Assembly: GCA_038198775.1 (NCBI GenBank)
Contig: JBBPZV010000034.1
Location: 62,001 to 126,000 of the forward strand
DNA: 64,000 nt
From: JACCYJ01 sp038198775
Lineage (GTDB): Bacteria > Actinomycetota > Actinomycetes > Propionibacteriales > Nocardioidaceae
Reading direction: 5' to 3'
Shown here: positions 23,365 to 32,649 of the stretch, one piece after another
How the letters are laid out: each line of letters starts with the position of its first letter
How positions within the stretch are numbered: position 1 is the first letter of the stretch
The notes under the pieces: model-generated
What the model saw: the letters and a program-made list of their open reading frames with translations, nothing else
Databases searched by the model: none
What the model was told of the DNA's origin: nothing
Made by a program: the position numbers and the translations under genes

Positions 23365-24549
23365 ATGCTCGTCGTCGTCGCCCCCGGCCAGGGAGCCCAA
23401 ACCGCTGGTTTCCTGGCACCTTGGCTGGAGGACCCGGCCTTCACCACCCGGCTGCACTGGCTGTCGACGGTGGCCGGACTGGACCTCGAGCACTACGGGA
23501 CGCAGGCCGATGCCGACACGATCCGGGACACCGCGATCGCCCAACCACTGTTGGTGGCATCCGGCCTGGTCGCGGCGCTGTCGCTCTTTCCCCATCCCGC
23601 CGATGCGTTCGGTGCGCTCGGGGCTGCGAGCGGCCACAGCGTCGGTGAGATCACGGCGGCGGCCGGTGTCGGGGTCATCACCGCGGAGCAGGCAATGGTG
23701 CTGGTACGCGAGCGGGGCCGCGCGATGGCGGAGGCGTCGGCCCGCAAGCCCACATCGATGACCGCAGTCCTGGGCGGGGACCGGGAAGAGGTGCTCGCCG
23801 CGCTGGCCCGCCACGGACTCACCGCGGCAAACGACAACGGCCCCGGCCAGGTGGTGGCCGCCGGCACCACCGAGCAGTTGGAGGCGCTCGCCGCGAAACC
23901 ACCGTCCAGGACCAGGCTGGTACCTCTGCCGGTGGCCGGTGCCTTCCACACCGAGCACATGGCACCGGCCGTGGAATGGCTGAGCCGGCTGGCGGGCGCG
24001 GTCTACACCCACGACGCCCGCACTCGACTCATCTCCAACCGTGACGGGCACGTCGTCCACAGCGGACCGGCGGTGCTCGAACGGCTCGTGGAACAGGTGG
24101 CCACCCCGGTCCGCTGGGACCTGTGCATGCAGACGATGCTCGACCTGGGCGTCACGGGCATGCTGGAGATGCCTCCGGCGGGAACGCTGACGGGTATCGC
24201 CAAGCGCGCCATGACCGGGATCGAGACGTTCGCGCTCAAGACGCCGGATCAGCTCGACGCGGCACGGGAGTTCGCGGCCCGGCACGCCGACGCCTCACCG
24301 CTCGACGACGCGCCCACGTGGCGCCTGTTGGTCGCACCCACCAAAGGCACCTTCCACGCCGCTGCGGACATCGCCGTCGACAGCGTGCTCACCGCCGCCG
24401 CCGCCGTCGGCGCGGTCCGCAGCCTCCGCGACGAGATTCCCGTAGTGGCCCCACACGGGGGAACAGTGGTGGAATGGCTGGTCGAAGACGGTGACCTCGT
24501 GTCACCGGGCCAGCCGTTGATCCGCTTGCACCCCGAGGTGGGCTCATGA
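23365..24549 (+). CDS. fabD: Malonyl-CoA:ACP transacylase with an extra C-terminal carrier-like domain
   Basis: A 394-residue enzyme that transfers malonyl from CoA to ACP. The nucleophile is Ser92 (SGHSVGE) and the catalytic His195 is in AFHTEHM. The normal FabD fold ends near residue 305. The remaining 85 residues resemble a biotin-carrier (BCCP) barrel: LLVAPTKGTF at 321-330 and VVAPHGGTVV...DGD...GQPLIRL at 360-388. The biotin-lysine position appears to be Arg355 (VRSLRD), so biotinylation is unlikely. The TAGGAGG site touches the ATG. It overlaps fabH by four bases. Confidence 0.94.
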   Translation: MLVVVAPGQGAQTAGFLAPWLEDPAFTTRLHWLSTVAGLDLEHYGTQADADTIRDTAIAQPLLVASGLVAALSLFPHPADAFGALGAASGHSVGEITAAAGVGVITAEQAMVLVRERGRAMAEASARKPTSMTAVLGGDREEVLAALARHGLTAANDNGPGQVVAAGTTEQLEALAAKPPSRTRLVPLPVAGAFHTEHMAPAVEWLSRLAGAVYTHDARTRLISNRDGHVVHSGPAVLERLVEQVATPVRWDLCMQTMLDLGVTGMLEMPPAGTLTGIAKRAMTGIETFALKTPDQLDAAREFAARHADASPLDDAPTWRLLVAPTKGTFHAAADIAVDSVLTAAAAVGAVRSLRDEIPVVAPHGGTVVEWLVEDGDLVSPGQPLIRLHPEVGS

Positions 24550-25538
24550 CCGCGCCACCTCAAGTCGGACACAGCCGGCTGATGGGGGTTGGGGCCTACC
24601 GTCCGCGCCGGGTGGTGCCCAACGCCGACCTCGTCGAGCACATCGACTCGAGCGACGAGTGGATTCAGACCCGCTCGGGCATCCGCAGCCGGCGACTCGC
24701 CGACGACGACGAGACCGTCCAAAGCATGTCGGTCGCCGCTTCCCAGAACGCGCTCGAGCGTGCCCAGGTGTCTGCCTTCGACCTGGACTGCGTGATCGTC
24801 GCGACGGTGTCCCACCTGCTTCAGACCCCGGCCGTGGCCACCGCGATCGCCGAGGAGCTCGGTGCCACCCCCGCAGCCGCCTTCGACATCTCCGCCGCCT
24901 GCGCCGGCTTCTGCTACGGCATCGGGTTGGCCTCGGACATGGTGCGCTGCGGCACCGCCCGGTACGTCCTCGTCATCGGCGTCGAGAAGCTGTCCGAGAT
25001 CACCGACCCCTACGACCGGGGCACGGCGTTCATCTTCGCTGACGGCGCCGGGGCGGCCGTCGTGGGTCCCTCGGACACCGCCCAGATCAGCCCGGTGGTC
25101 TGGGGGTCCGACGGATCCAAGTTCGACTACATCCGGCAGGAGCGGGGCTGGGACGAGGTCTTCGCGACCCCGGAGAAGCGTTGGCCGAACCTGCGCATGG
25201 AGGGCAACCCGGTGTTCCGCTGGGCGTCGTTCGAGATGGCAAAGGTCGCCAAGCAGGCCTTGGACCAGGCTGGCATCGGCGTCGAGGACCTCGATGCATT
25301 CATCCCCCACCAGGCCAACATGCGCATCACGGACGCGATGGCGCGTTCGCTGAAGCTCCCCCCCTCGGTGGCTGTCGCCCGAGACATCGCCGAGCAGGGC
25401 AACACCTCGGCCGCGTCGGTGCCGCTGGCCATGGACGCGATGATGACCAGCGGTGAGATCTCTCCCGGCGACCGGGCGCTGCTCATCGCGTTCGGAGCGG
25501 GCCTCGCCTACGCCGCGCAGGTCGTGACCATCCCGTGA
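24546..25538 (+). CDS. fabH: 3-oxoacyl-ACP synthase III
   Basis: A 330-residue initiating ketosynthase that condenses acyl-CoA with malonyl-ACP. The triad is Cys119 (DISAACAGFCYG), His255 (IPHQANMRI) and Asn286 (GNTSAAS). In actinobacteria FabH often prefers branched short acyl-CoA primers, which the sequence alone cannot confirm. ATGA overlap with fabD indicates coupling. The acyl carrier gene follows after 55 bases with its own GAAGGAG site. Confidence 0.97.
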   Translation: MTAPPQVGHSRLMGVGAYRPRRVVPNADLVEHIDSSDEWIQTRSGIRSRRLADDDETVQSMSVAASQNALERAQVSAFDLDCVIVATVSHLLQTPAVATAIAEELGATPAAAFDISAACAGFCYGIGLASDMVRCGTARYVLVIGVEKLSEITDPYDRGTAFIFADGAGAAVVGPSDTAQISPVVWGSDGSKFDYIRQERGWDEVFATPEKRWPNLRMEGNPVFRWASFEMAKVAKQALDQAGIGVEDLDAFIPHQANMRITDAMARSLKLPPSVAVARDIAEQGNTSAASVPLAMDAMMTSGEISPGDRALLIAFGAGLAYAAQVVTIP

Positions 25539-25593
25539 GCCAGCCGTTCGGCTCCTGACCACCCGCATCACCCCACCCCGAAGGAGAGCATCC

Positions 25594-25839
25594 ATGGCCA
25601 GTACCGAGGAGATCCGCAGCAGCCTCGCCGAGATCGTCAACGAGGTCGCCGGCATCCCGGTCAACGACGTCCAGATGGACAAGTCGTTCACCGACGACCT
25701 GGACGTCGACTCGCTGTCGATGGTCGAGGTCGTCGTCGCCGCCGAAGAGAAGTTCGACGTCAAGATCCCAGACGACGAGGTCAAGAACCTCAAGACCGTC
25801 GGCGACGCCGTCGCCTACATCGAGCGTGCCTCCGCCTGA
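25594..25839 (+). CDS. acpP: Acyl carrier protein
   Basis: An 81-residue acidic four-helix carrier. The phosphopantetheine attachment serine is Ser40 in LDVDSLSMVEV. The usual DSL is DSLS here, and the usual lead EDLD/DDLD is kept. AAGGAGA precedes the ATG. It sits between fabH and fabF as in Streptomyces, and serves as the carrier for this operon. Confidence 0.97.
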   Translation: MASTEEIRSSLAEIVNEVAGIPVNDVQMDKSFTDDLDVDSLSMVEVVVAAEEKFDVKIPDDEVKNLKTVGDAVAYIERASA

Positions 25840-25878
25840 GGCGGCCGAATCGCTCCCGAAAGCGAGGTGATCGCACCC

Positions 25879-27120
25879 ATGAGCCCGACCCGCGTCCTGG
25901 TCACCGGACTGGGCGCCACCACACCGCTCGGCGGTGACGTACCCACGACGTGGGACGCGCTGCTGGCGGGGCGGTCCGGCGTCAACCGGCTCGAGCACGA
26001 TTGGGCCGAGCAGCTGCCGGTACGGATCGCCGCCGAGGTGGCGGTCGAACCGGCCGAGCAGCTCGACCGGGTCAAGGCACGCCGCCTCGACCGCTCGGCG
26101 CAGTTCGCGATGATCGCCGCCCAGGAGGCGTGGGCCGACGCCGGGCTCGACCGGGCCGACATCGACGCCGAGAGACTCGGCGTCGCCGTTGCCTCCGGCA
26201 TCGGCGGCGTGCAGACGCTGCTCGCCAACTACGACGCACTCCGGGACAAGGGCCCGCGCCGGGTGTCGCCGCTGGCGATCCCGATGCTGATGCCGAACAG
26301 CCCGGCGGCCAACGTGGGGCTCGCCGTCGGCGCCCGCAGCGGTGTGCACACACCCGTTTCGGCGTGCGCCTCCGGCAACGAGGCGATCTCGCTGGGTGTG
26401 GACATGATCCGGCTCGACCGCGCCGATGTCGTGCTCGTGGGCGGTACCGAAGCCGCCGTCCATCCCCTTCCGCTGGCGGCGTTCGCGCAGATGATGGCGC
26501 TGTCGAGGCGCAACGACGACCCGGAGGCGGCCTCCCGGCCCTGGGACACCGGCCGCGACGGATTCGTGCTGGGAGAGGGCGGCGGCATCTTGGTGCTGGA
26601 GTCGGAACGACATGCGAGCTCGCGCGGCGCCCGCGCCTACGCCGAGGTGGCCGGCGCGGGCATCACCGCCGACTCACACGACATCGCCCAACCCCAACCG
26701 GAGGGGCGGGGAGCCAGCCGGGCGATGGCCGCGGCGCTGGCCGAGTCGGGGCTCGCCCCCGCCGACCTCCGCCACATCAACGCCCACGCCACGTCGACAC
26801 CGCAGGGAGACACCGCCGAGGCGCGGGCGATCCGCTCGACCCTCGGTAACGCGACCGACGCGATCGTGGTCACCGGCACTAAGTCGATGACCGGCCACCT
26901 GCTGGGCGCTGCCGGCGCGCTGGAGTCGATCGCAACCGTGCTCGCGCTCTACCACCGCGTGGTCCCGCCGACCATCAACCTCGACGACCGGGATCCGGCG
27001 ATCGACCTGGACATCGCCACCAAGGTCCGCGACCTGCCCCAGGGCGAGATGGCCGCGCTCAACAACTCCTTCGGCTTCGGCGGCCACAACGTCGCCATCG
27101 CCTTCACCACCAACCGCTGA
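25879..27120 (+). CDS. fabF: 3-oxoacyl-ACP synthase II
   Basis: A 413-residue elongating ketosynthase. Catalytic Cys163 lies in SACASGNEAI. The two histidines are in NAHATSTPQGD and in a second motif around KSMTGHLLGAAG. The C-terminal NNSFGFGGHN is conserved. ATG 25879 (MSPTRVLVTGLG) is chosen over an in-frame GTG 12 bases upstream because GAGGTGA then serves as the ribosome site and the family starts there. It is followed by accD after 12 bases. Confidence 0.96.
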   Translation: MSPTRVLVTGLGATTPLGGDVPTTWDALLAGRSGVNRLEHDWAEQLPVRIAAEVAVEPAEQLDRVKARRLDRSAQFAMIAAQEAWADAGLDRADIDAERLGVAVASGIGGVQTLLANYDALRDKGPRRVSPLAIPMLMPNSPAANVGLAVGARSGVHTPVSACASGNEAISLGVDMIRLDRADVVLVGGTEAAVHPLPLAAFAQMMALSRRNDDPEAASRPWDTGRDGFVLGEGGGILVLESERHASSRGARAYAEVAGAGITADSHDIAQPQPEGRGASRAMAAALAESGLAPADLRHINAHATSTPQGDTAEARAIRSTLGNATDAIVVTGTKSMTGHLLGAAGALESIATVLALYHRVVPPTINLDDRDPAIDLDIATKVRDLPQGEMAALNNSFGFGGHNVAIAFTTNR

Positions 27121-27132
27121 GCGGGACCTCTG

Positions 27133-28584
27133 ATGACGATGACCCGACCTCCGTCCGCCCCGACGCTAGACACCTCGGCCAAGCTGCCTCGCGACCAGGA
27201 CCCGCGCAACCCGAAGACTCGCCTGGCGGCACTGTTCGACGAGGGCGCCTGGCAGCCCATCACGGCCGACGACGGCTGCGGAATGCTCGCCGCGGTCGGA
27301 TTGATCGACGGCACCCACACCGTCGCGTTCTGCTCCGACGCGACCGTGATGGGTGGCGCCATGGGTGACGAGGGTTGCCAGGTCGTCGTCCGCGCCTACC
27401 AGCGCGCGGTCCGCGACGATGCCCCTATCGTCGGGCTGTGGCACTCCGGCGGGGCCCGGTTGGCCGAGGGCGTCCTGAGCCTGCATGCGGTGGGGCAGAT
27501 CTTCGCCGCGATGACGCTGGCGTCCGGCAGGGTCCCGCAGATCTCCGTCGTCCTCGGACCGGCAGCCGGTGGCGCGGCGTACGGCCCGGCTTTGACCGAC
27601 GTGGTCATCCTCGGACCGGAGGGCCGGATCTTCGTCACCGGCCCCGACGTGGTGCGCTCGGTGACCGGCGAGGACGTCGACATGCTGCGGCTCGGCGGAC
27701 CCGAGCCGCACGGGCGGCGCTCCGGCGTCGTCCACGTCCTCGCGGAGTCCGAGACAGCGGCAATCGCAGCGGCGCGACGACTCGCGGGGCTGCTCGGCGC
27801 GCAGGGGCAGCTGGCCACGGACGCCGTGGCCGACGTCGACCTCGCCGGTTCGCTGCCGGAGTCGATGCGACGGGCGTACGACGTCCACCCTCTCGTCGCC
27901 GACCTGCTCGACGACGGCACCGGACTGGAGCTGCACGGCCGCTGGGCGCCGAACATCACCACCACGCTGGGGCGTCTCGGCGGCCGCACGGTGGGGGTGA
28001 TTGCCAACAACCCGCTACGGCTCGGCGGCTGCCTCGACTCCATGTCAGCGGAGAAGGCTGCCCGCTTCGTCCGGATGTGTGATGCGTTCGGCGTGCCGCT
28101 CGTCGTCGTGGTGGACGTCCCGGGCTACCTGCCGGGGGTCGGGCAGGAGTGGGACGGTGTCGTACGCCGGGGGGCGAAGCTGCTGCACGCCTTCGCCGAA
28201 GCGACCGTGCCGCGCGTGACACTGGTCACCCGCAAGGCATACGGCGGCGCGTACATCGCGATGAACTCCCGCTCGCTGGGCGCAACACGTGTGTTCGCCT
28301 GGCCCGGCGCCGAGATTGCGGTCATGGGGGCCGTCGCCGCCGTGCGGATCCTACACCGGCGCCGGCTCGTCGAGGTGCCGCCCGACGTGCGCGCCACGGT
28401 CGAGGGCGAGCTCGCAGCCGAACACGAGCGGATCGCCGGCGGTGTCGACAAGGCCGTGGAGATCGGCGTCGTCGACGAGGTCATCGAGCCCACCCGGACC
28501 CGCTCGGTGATCGCCGAGGCGCTGGCTGCGGCGCTCACCGCCACATCGGTTCACCGCGGCCAGCACGGCAACATCCCGCTGTAG
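27133..28584 (+). CDS. accD: Acyl-CoA carboxylase beta (carboxyltransferase) subunit
   Basis: A 483-residue carboxyltransferase of the propionyl/acetyl-CoA carboxylase type. N-terminal half: IVGLWHSGGARLAEGV and GPAAGGAAYGPALTD. C-terminal half: NPLRLGGCLDSMSAEKAARF, VDVPGYLPGVGQE and RKAYGGAYIAMNSR. These form the two crotonase-like units that build the active site. It needs a separate biotinylated alpha subunit, not in this window. Being last in the fab operon, it probably supplies malonyl-CoA. Convergent with the DUF3145 gene (eight bases). Confidence 0.94.
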   Translation: MTMTRPPSAPTLDTSAKLPRDQDPRNPKTRLAALFDEGAWQPITADDGCGMLAAVGLIDGTHTVAFCSDATVMGGAMGDEGCQVVVRAYQRAVRDDAPIVGLWHSGGARLAEGVLSLHAVGQIFAAMTLASGRVPQISVVLGPAAGGAAYGPALTDVVILGPEGRIFVTGPDVVRSVTGEDVDMLRLGGPEPHGRRSGVVHVLAESETAAIAAARRLAGLLGAQGQLATDAVADVDLAGSLPESMRRAYDVHPLVADLLDDGTGLELHGRWAPNITTTLGRLGGRTVGVIANNPLRLGGCLDSMSAEKAARFVRMCDAFGVPLVVVVDVPGYLPGVGQEWDGVVRRGAKLLHAFAEATVPRVTLVTRKAYGGAYIAMNSRSLGATRVFAWPGAEIAVMGAVAAVRILHRRRLVEVPPDVRATVEGELAAEHERIAGGVDKAVEIGVVDEVIEPTRTRSVIAEALAAALTATSVHRGQHGNIPL

Positions 28585-28592
28585 GTCGGCGC

Positions 28593-29093
28593 TCACACCA
28601 CCTGGTGCAGCCAGCGGACCTGCGCACCGTCGCCGGCGTACCGGAAGGGTTCCAGCTCGTCGTCCCAACCCCGCCCGAGCAGCTTGTCGATCTCCCGCTC
28701 CACGGTGGTGTTGCCGAGGGCAGCCCTGATGACAGCCGCCTTGAGCCGATCCTCGGGGACCATCAGGTCGCCGTGTACCCCGGTCACCGCGTGGAAGATC
28801 CCCAGGTCAGGGGTGTAGGAGTAGCGCGCACCCTCCGTGCCGGCGGTCGGCTCCTCGGTGACCTCGAACCTTAGGTGATCCCACCCGCGCAGTGCCGAGG
28901 CAATCGCGGCGGCGGTGCCGGCATCGCCCTGCCAGGACAGCTCGCAGCGATAACAGCCCTGGGCGGCCGACTGCTGGGTCCAGACGGGGTTGACGGCTAC
29001 CCCGAGGACACCACCCACGGCCCACTCGACATGCGGGCACAGCGCGGATGGCGCGGAGTGGACGAACAGCACGCCACGCGTCGTTGCGGTCAC
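28593..29093 (-). CDS. DUF3145 family protein
   Basis: A 166-residue protein of the actinobacterial DUF3145 family (RGVLFVHSAPSALCPHVEWA; WDHLRFEVTEEPT; HAVTGVHGDLMVPEDRL). The family is regularly found next to the fatty acid synthesis operon, as here, but its role is unknown. GTG start. There is no signal peptide. Confidence 0.88.
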   Translation of the reverse strand: MTATTRGVLFVHSAPSALCPHVEWAVGGVLGVAVNPVWTQQSAAQGCYRCELSWQGDAGTAAAIASALRGWDHLRFEVTEEPTAGTEGARYSYTPDLGIFHAVTGVHGDLMVPEDRLKAAVIRAALGNTTVEREIDKLLGRGWDDELEPFRYAGDGAQVRWLHQVV

Positions 29094-29472
29094 AGGTCCT
29101 CCTGCCGGTCAGGTGCGCCTTCCCCAGCGTCCTGCTCGGCGGCCGAGCCCGGTGACTGCAGCGCCATTGTGCCCCATCGACACCAGCAGGCGCACCCGTC
29201 ACAGACGTCCCGGCGCGTGTCGTGCTGTCTCCGGGGCCATGAAGCGGTCGGTCGTTTGACTGCAACCTCCCTCGGCTACGCCACCGTGTGACACCCGCGT
29301 GCGCCGGCCGGTGCCGACCTGGACGAGTTGGGTGTCGCCGCTGGGCAGGGCCGCGGCTGCACCTCTACGAGCGCGCCAACTGCTGGACCGGGCCCTCGGC
29401 GACATCGACAGGTCAGACGCGGACCTGCAGGCGACCGCCGGCGTACCGGGCCGCGGACTCGCCGTAGCAGCC
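29094..29472. other. Intergenic region, nothing assigned
   Basis: About 380 bases between the DUF3145 gene and the small gene at 29473. It should hold the DUF3145 promoter. No repeat, hairpin or believable reading frame stands out. Confidence 0.5.
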
Positions 29473-29604
29473 TCAGCGGGACTGCGTCTTCGCCCGCAAC
29501 CTGGCGACCGCCTCCTTGAGCTTCGCCTGGTTCTCCGGCTTGCGCGCATAGTCGAAGGCCTGCTTGGCCAGGCTCAGCTTCGCGACCTTGCTGACAATGC
29601 CCAT
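29473..29604 (-). CDS. Small conserved-looking protein downstream of the PRC-barrel gene
   Basis: A 43-residue frame starting MGIVSKVAKLSLAKQAFDYA and ending in RLRAKTQSR. GGGTGAGAG lies before the ATG, which is three bases from the stop of the PRC-barrel gene, so the two are probably co-transcribed. It is a basic amphipathic helix with no recognised domain. The close spacing and codon use favour a real gene, possibly stress-related like its neighbour. Confidence 0.6.
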   Translation of the reverse strand: MGIVSKVAKLSLAKQAFDYARKPENQAKLKEAVARLRAKTQSR

Positions 29605-29607
29605 CTC

Positions 29608-30414
29608 TCACCCTTCGTTCGTCGGGTCTGCGGCCGAGTGACGACCTGCGGTGCCCTCAGCGGGGTCGGTGGCGTCACCCTCGACCTGGATCTGCTCGTG
29701 TCGGACCGTCTCGGACACGGTCTCCTCGGTGGTGAACTGCTCAGTCCCGAGCCGGACCCGCTCGACCGGCTCTACCACCTTCTCGATGACCGGGCGCTCC
29801 TCGTGCAAGACGACCTCAGGGCCGAGGCCGGGGTCGTCGTCGACGATGTCGCCGCCTTCGCCGGCGGGAACGTTCTCGACGATGATCCGTTCGCGACGCA
29901 CCGGCACCGTCTGCGTGACGTACTCGGTCTCGACCACCTTGCGCAGCCGGGCCCGTCCCACCGGCCGGCTCTCGGTGCCGGTGACCTCTATCCGCTCCTC
30001 CGACAATGTCATAGCGTCGTCGGCACCCTCGGCTGACCCTGGCTGGGGTGAGGTTGCGGCCGCTGACATCGTCTGCTCGCTCACCTGCCTCTCGCTGGCG
30101 TAGCCCATGCCGTAGTAGTCGTACAGCGCACGCTCCGCCTCAGGCGTCAGATGACCGTCCTCGTCGCCGATGTGGGGAGCGTCCTTGACGGTGTCCTTGG
30201 CGTACGCAACCTCGAGCCGATCACCAGAAAGTGACGCGTTGGCGAGGGGCACGAAACTCTCACTGCTGCCGAAGAACCCGGTGTTGACCGTAGCCCAGGC
30301 CGGCTGGTCGGTCTGGTCGTCGAGGTAGACCTGCCCGACCTTGCCTATCTTCTCGCCGTCGCTGCCGTAGGCGGTCGAGCCGACAGCCTGCATCATCTCG
30401 TCCCGGTTCAGCAT
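29608..30414 (-). CDS. PRC-barrel and DUF2382 (YsnF/AvaK) stress protein
   Basis: A 268-residue protein. Residues of about 8-90 form a PRC-barrel (GSTAYGSDGEKIGKVGQVYL; WATVNTGFFGSSESFVPL). The C-terminal half has the DUF2382 repeat pattern (LSEERIEV; RKVVETEYVTQTVPVRRERI). Such two-domain proteins are associated with general stress in actinobacteria and Bacillus YsnF; their biochemical role is unknown. It leads a two-gene unit with the 43-residue gene. Confidence 0.88.
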   Translation of the reverse strand: MLNRDEMMQAVGSTAYGSDGEKIGKVGQVYLDDQTDQPAWATVNTGFFGSSESFVPLANASLSGDRLEVAYAKDTVKDAPHIGDEDGHLTPEAERALYDYYGMGYASERQVSEQTMSAAATSPQPGSAEGADDAMTLSEERIEVTGTESRPVGRARLRKVVETEYVTQTVPVRRERIIVENVPAGEGGDIVDDDPGLGPEVVLHEERPVIEKVVEPVERVRLGTEQFTTEETVSETVRHEQIQVEGDATDPAEGTAGRHSAADPTNEG

Positions 30415-30582
30415 CGCAACCCCTTTCTGAGCACCCGACGGTGCTTCGCTCGGATCGTCGTCGGCGCCGGGGCCGAGAGACCCTCTGGCTCAGGTATACC
30501 CCGTAAGGCCCGGCTGATGCGCCCGCCACCGCACGAGGGTCAGTCTCGTTGACGACTCCGGGCGGCCGGTGGGCCGCCTGGG

Positions 30583-31485
30583 TCAGGGGACCAGGACAAG
30601 CTTTCCGCGGACGTGGCCGCCCTGGCTGATGCGGTAGGCATCGGCGGCACGGTCGAACGGGAAGCTCTGCACCTCGATAACCAGCTTGTCCTGTGACAGC
30701 AGTTTGGCGACCTGAGCCAGCGCAGCCATAGGCTCGCTGTCCGCCCCGCCACCGGTGACCCGGGCCCCGGCCTCACCGGCCGCGAAGTTGGCAATGCTGA
30801 CCACCTGTGACGGCTTTGGCGCAAGGCCTGCCAGGTCCCCGATGGGTGTCTTGCCCGCGACGTCGAAGACAGCGTCGACCGGCCCACCGGCGGCGGCTTG
30901 AACGCGATCGACCACGCCCTGGCCATAGCGCACGGGTATTGCCCCGAGCCCTCGCAGGTAGTCCTGGTTGGCCTCGCCCGCGGACGCGATCACCCTTGCG
31001 CCTCGATCTACCGCCATCTGTACGGCGACCGCTCCCACGCCGCCCGAGCCGCCGTCGACGAAGACCGTCTCGCCCGCTTTCAGGGCGAGCAGGCGAAGAC
31101 AGCGTTCAGCCGTCTCGCCGGCCACACCGGCCGCCGCAGCGACCGCCCAATCGATGGACGACGGCTTCGCCACCCACGCGTCCAACGCTGCGTACTCCGC
31201 CTGCGTGTTCCGCCCGAGGCCGAACACGTCATCGCCCACAGATGTCCCCCTGACCCCTTCGCCGACCTCGTCGACCACACCGGCGGCGTCGTATCCGAGG
31301 TAACCGGTACCGGTCATGGGCTGGCCACCGGCGAGGGCGCCCGTGAACGTCTTCCAGTCGATGGGGTTCACGCTCGCCGCACGCACAGCAATCCGGATCT
31401 GGCCCGGGCCGGCGTGCGGAACGGGCGCGTCTCCGCACTCGACCACCTCAGGTCCTCCATAAGCCCTGAACTGCAGTGCTCGCAT
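30583..31485 (-). CDS. NADP-dependent zinc-free alcohol dehydrogenase/quinone oxidoreductase
   Basis: A 300-residue medium-chain reductase. The start at 31485 (MRALQFRAYGGPEVVE) has GGAAGGA seven bases upstream. The N-terminal GroES-like domain is followed by a Rossmann fold with VDGGSGGVGAVAVQMA. The structural and catalytic zinc cysteines are absent, as in quinone oxidoreductases. The end, GGHVRGKLVLVP, is typical. The substrate is unknown. The gene is divergent from the PCD-VOC gene. Confidence 0.88.
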   Translation of the reverse strand: MRALQFRAYGGPEVVECGDAPVPHAGPGQIRIAVRAASVNPIDWKTFTGALAGGQPMTGTGYLGYDAAGVVDEVGEGVRGTSVGDDVFGLGRNTQAEYAALDAWVAKPSSIDWAVAAAAGVAGETAERCLRLLALKAGETVFVDGGSGGVGAVAVQMAVDRGARVIASAGEANQDYLRGLGAIPVRYGQGVVDRVQAAAGGPVDAVFDVAGKTPIGDLAGLAPKPSQVVSIANFAAGEAGARVTGGGADSEPMAALAQVAKLLSQDKLVIEVQSFPFDRAADAYRISQGGHVRGKLVLVP

Positions 31486-31649
31486 CCAAGAGTCCTTCCG
31501 TAGCGGCGGGGGATCCGCGCGGCTGGCACATGCCGCGCGGACCAAAGCGCTGTTCGGCACCAGTCCTATTCCTGGTCGGCGGGGCTGTCGGAGCCCGCGG
31601 CACCCGGTAACCCACGGCGGCAGGTTGACCCCGCGCCATACTGAGGAGC

Positions 31650-32297
31650 ATGGAGAAGCTGTCCAGCGAGCAGATCCTCGACGCGCACCTCGACGACTGG
31701 CGGAAGCTCGCCCAGGCCCTCCATGCGCGGTTCCGCACCGGCAACTTCGTCACGGGCCTGAAGTTCGTCACCGCCGTCGCCGAAGCCGCCGAACGGGCCA
31801 ACCACCACCCGGACGTGACGCTGACGTACCCGCTGGTGGACGTGAAGCTGATCAGCCATGACGTCTCCCAGCTCACCCGGCGAGACATCGACCTCGCTCG
31901 GCAGATCAGCGAGATCGCCCGCGAACAAGGGATCGGCGCGGAGCCGAAGGCCCTCACCGAAGTCGAACTTGCGCTGGACACCGCCGACCTCGACGCGGTC
32001 GGCCCCTTCTGGGCTGCCTTGCTCACCGGGAGTCCCGACACACTCCAGGGCGACGACGTTGTCGACCCCAGTGGGAGGGTGCCGTTGCTCTGGTTCCAGC
32101 ACACCGATGCACACGAGACTCCGCGACAGCGCTTTCACATCGACCTGTGGATGCCGCACGATGTCGCCGAGGAGCGCATCGCGGCTGCGGTCGCCGCGGG
32201 TGGGCGGGTGGCCGACGACGAGAATGCCCCGTCGTTCGTCGTCCTGGCCGACCCCGAGGGCAACCTGGCCTGCGTGTGCACGTGCCTCGACCGGTGA
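31650..32297 (+). CDS. PCD-like domain fused to a VOC/glyoxalase domain (paralogue 1)
   Basis: A 215-residue protein. Residues of about 1-95 resemble pterin-4a-carbinolamine dehydratase (DWRKLAQALHARFRTGNFVT; ANHHPDVTLTYPLVDVKLIS). The rest is a VOC/glyoxalase-type domain (LWFQHTDAHETPRQRFHIDL; LADPEGNLACVCT). A paralogue with the same order lies at 51115-51822. Substrate and metal use are unknown. GGAG precedes the ATG. Confidence 0.8.
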   Translation: MEKLSSEQILDAHLDDWRKLAQALHARFRTGNFVTGLKFVTAVAEAAERANHHPDVTLTYPLVDVKLISHDVSQLTRRDIDLARQISEIAREQGIGAEPKALTEVELALDTADLDAVGPFWAALLTGSPDTLQGDDVVDPSGRVPLLWFQHTDAHETPRQRFHIDLWMPHDVAEERIAAAVAAGGRVADDENAPSFVVLADPEGNLACVCTCLDR

Positions 32298-32334
32298 GAC
32301 CCTGAGAACCCAAACCAGCGGGAGCCGACCTGCG

Positions 32335-32649
32335 TCACACCGGGCCGGCAACGGACAGCCGGACCGTGATGGTGTCACCCACGTCGAGCCCCTCGGCCCG
32401 GCGCACCGCGTCCTTCACCGGCACGACGTACAGCCCGTCCTTGGGGAACAGCGAGGTCTCCCACTCGGTGGCGCCGATCCGGGCCTTGACCGGGATCATC
32501 CCCCAGCCGTACGTGACGACCGTGGACACCTCGTGCAGGAAAGTGCTCTCCTCCTCTGGCACGGTGACGAAGTGGTACGGCGACGGTCCCCTCCAGTGCC
32601 AGATGGCGCCGGTGAAGTCCAGGTCCGTCCCCTCAGGCTGGCTCACCAC
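32335..32649 (-). CDS. DUF1905 domain protein
   Basis: A 104-residue protein. The GTG at 32649 has AGGA six bases upstream. The sequence FTGAIWHWRGPSPYHFVTVP, GWGMIPVKARIGATEWETSL and FPKDGLYVVPVKDAVRRAE is a small beta-barrel typical of DUF1905, which is often fused to YdeI-like domains elsewhere. Function unknown. Confidence 0.85.
   Translation of the reverse strand: MVSQPEGTDLDFTGAIWHWRGPSPYHFVTVPEEESTFLHEVSTVVTYGWGMIPVKARIGATEWETSLFPKDGLYVVPVKDAVRRAEGLDVGDTITVRLSVAGPV

Noticed and set aside
24249..25793. A 514-codon open frame antisense to fabD and fabH
   Set aside because: Shadow of the well-defined fab operon. No motif or ribosome site.
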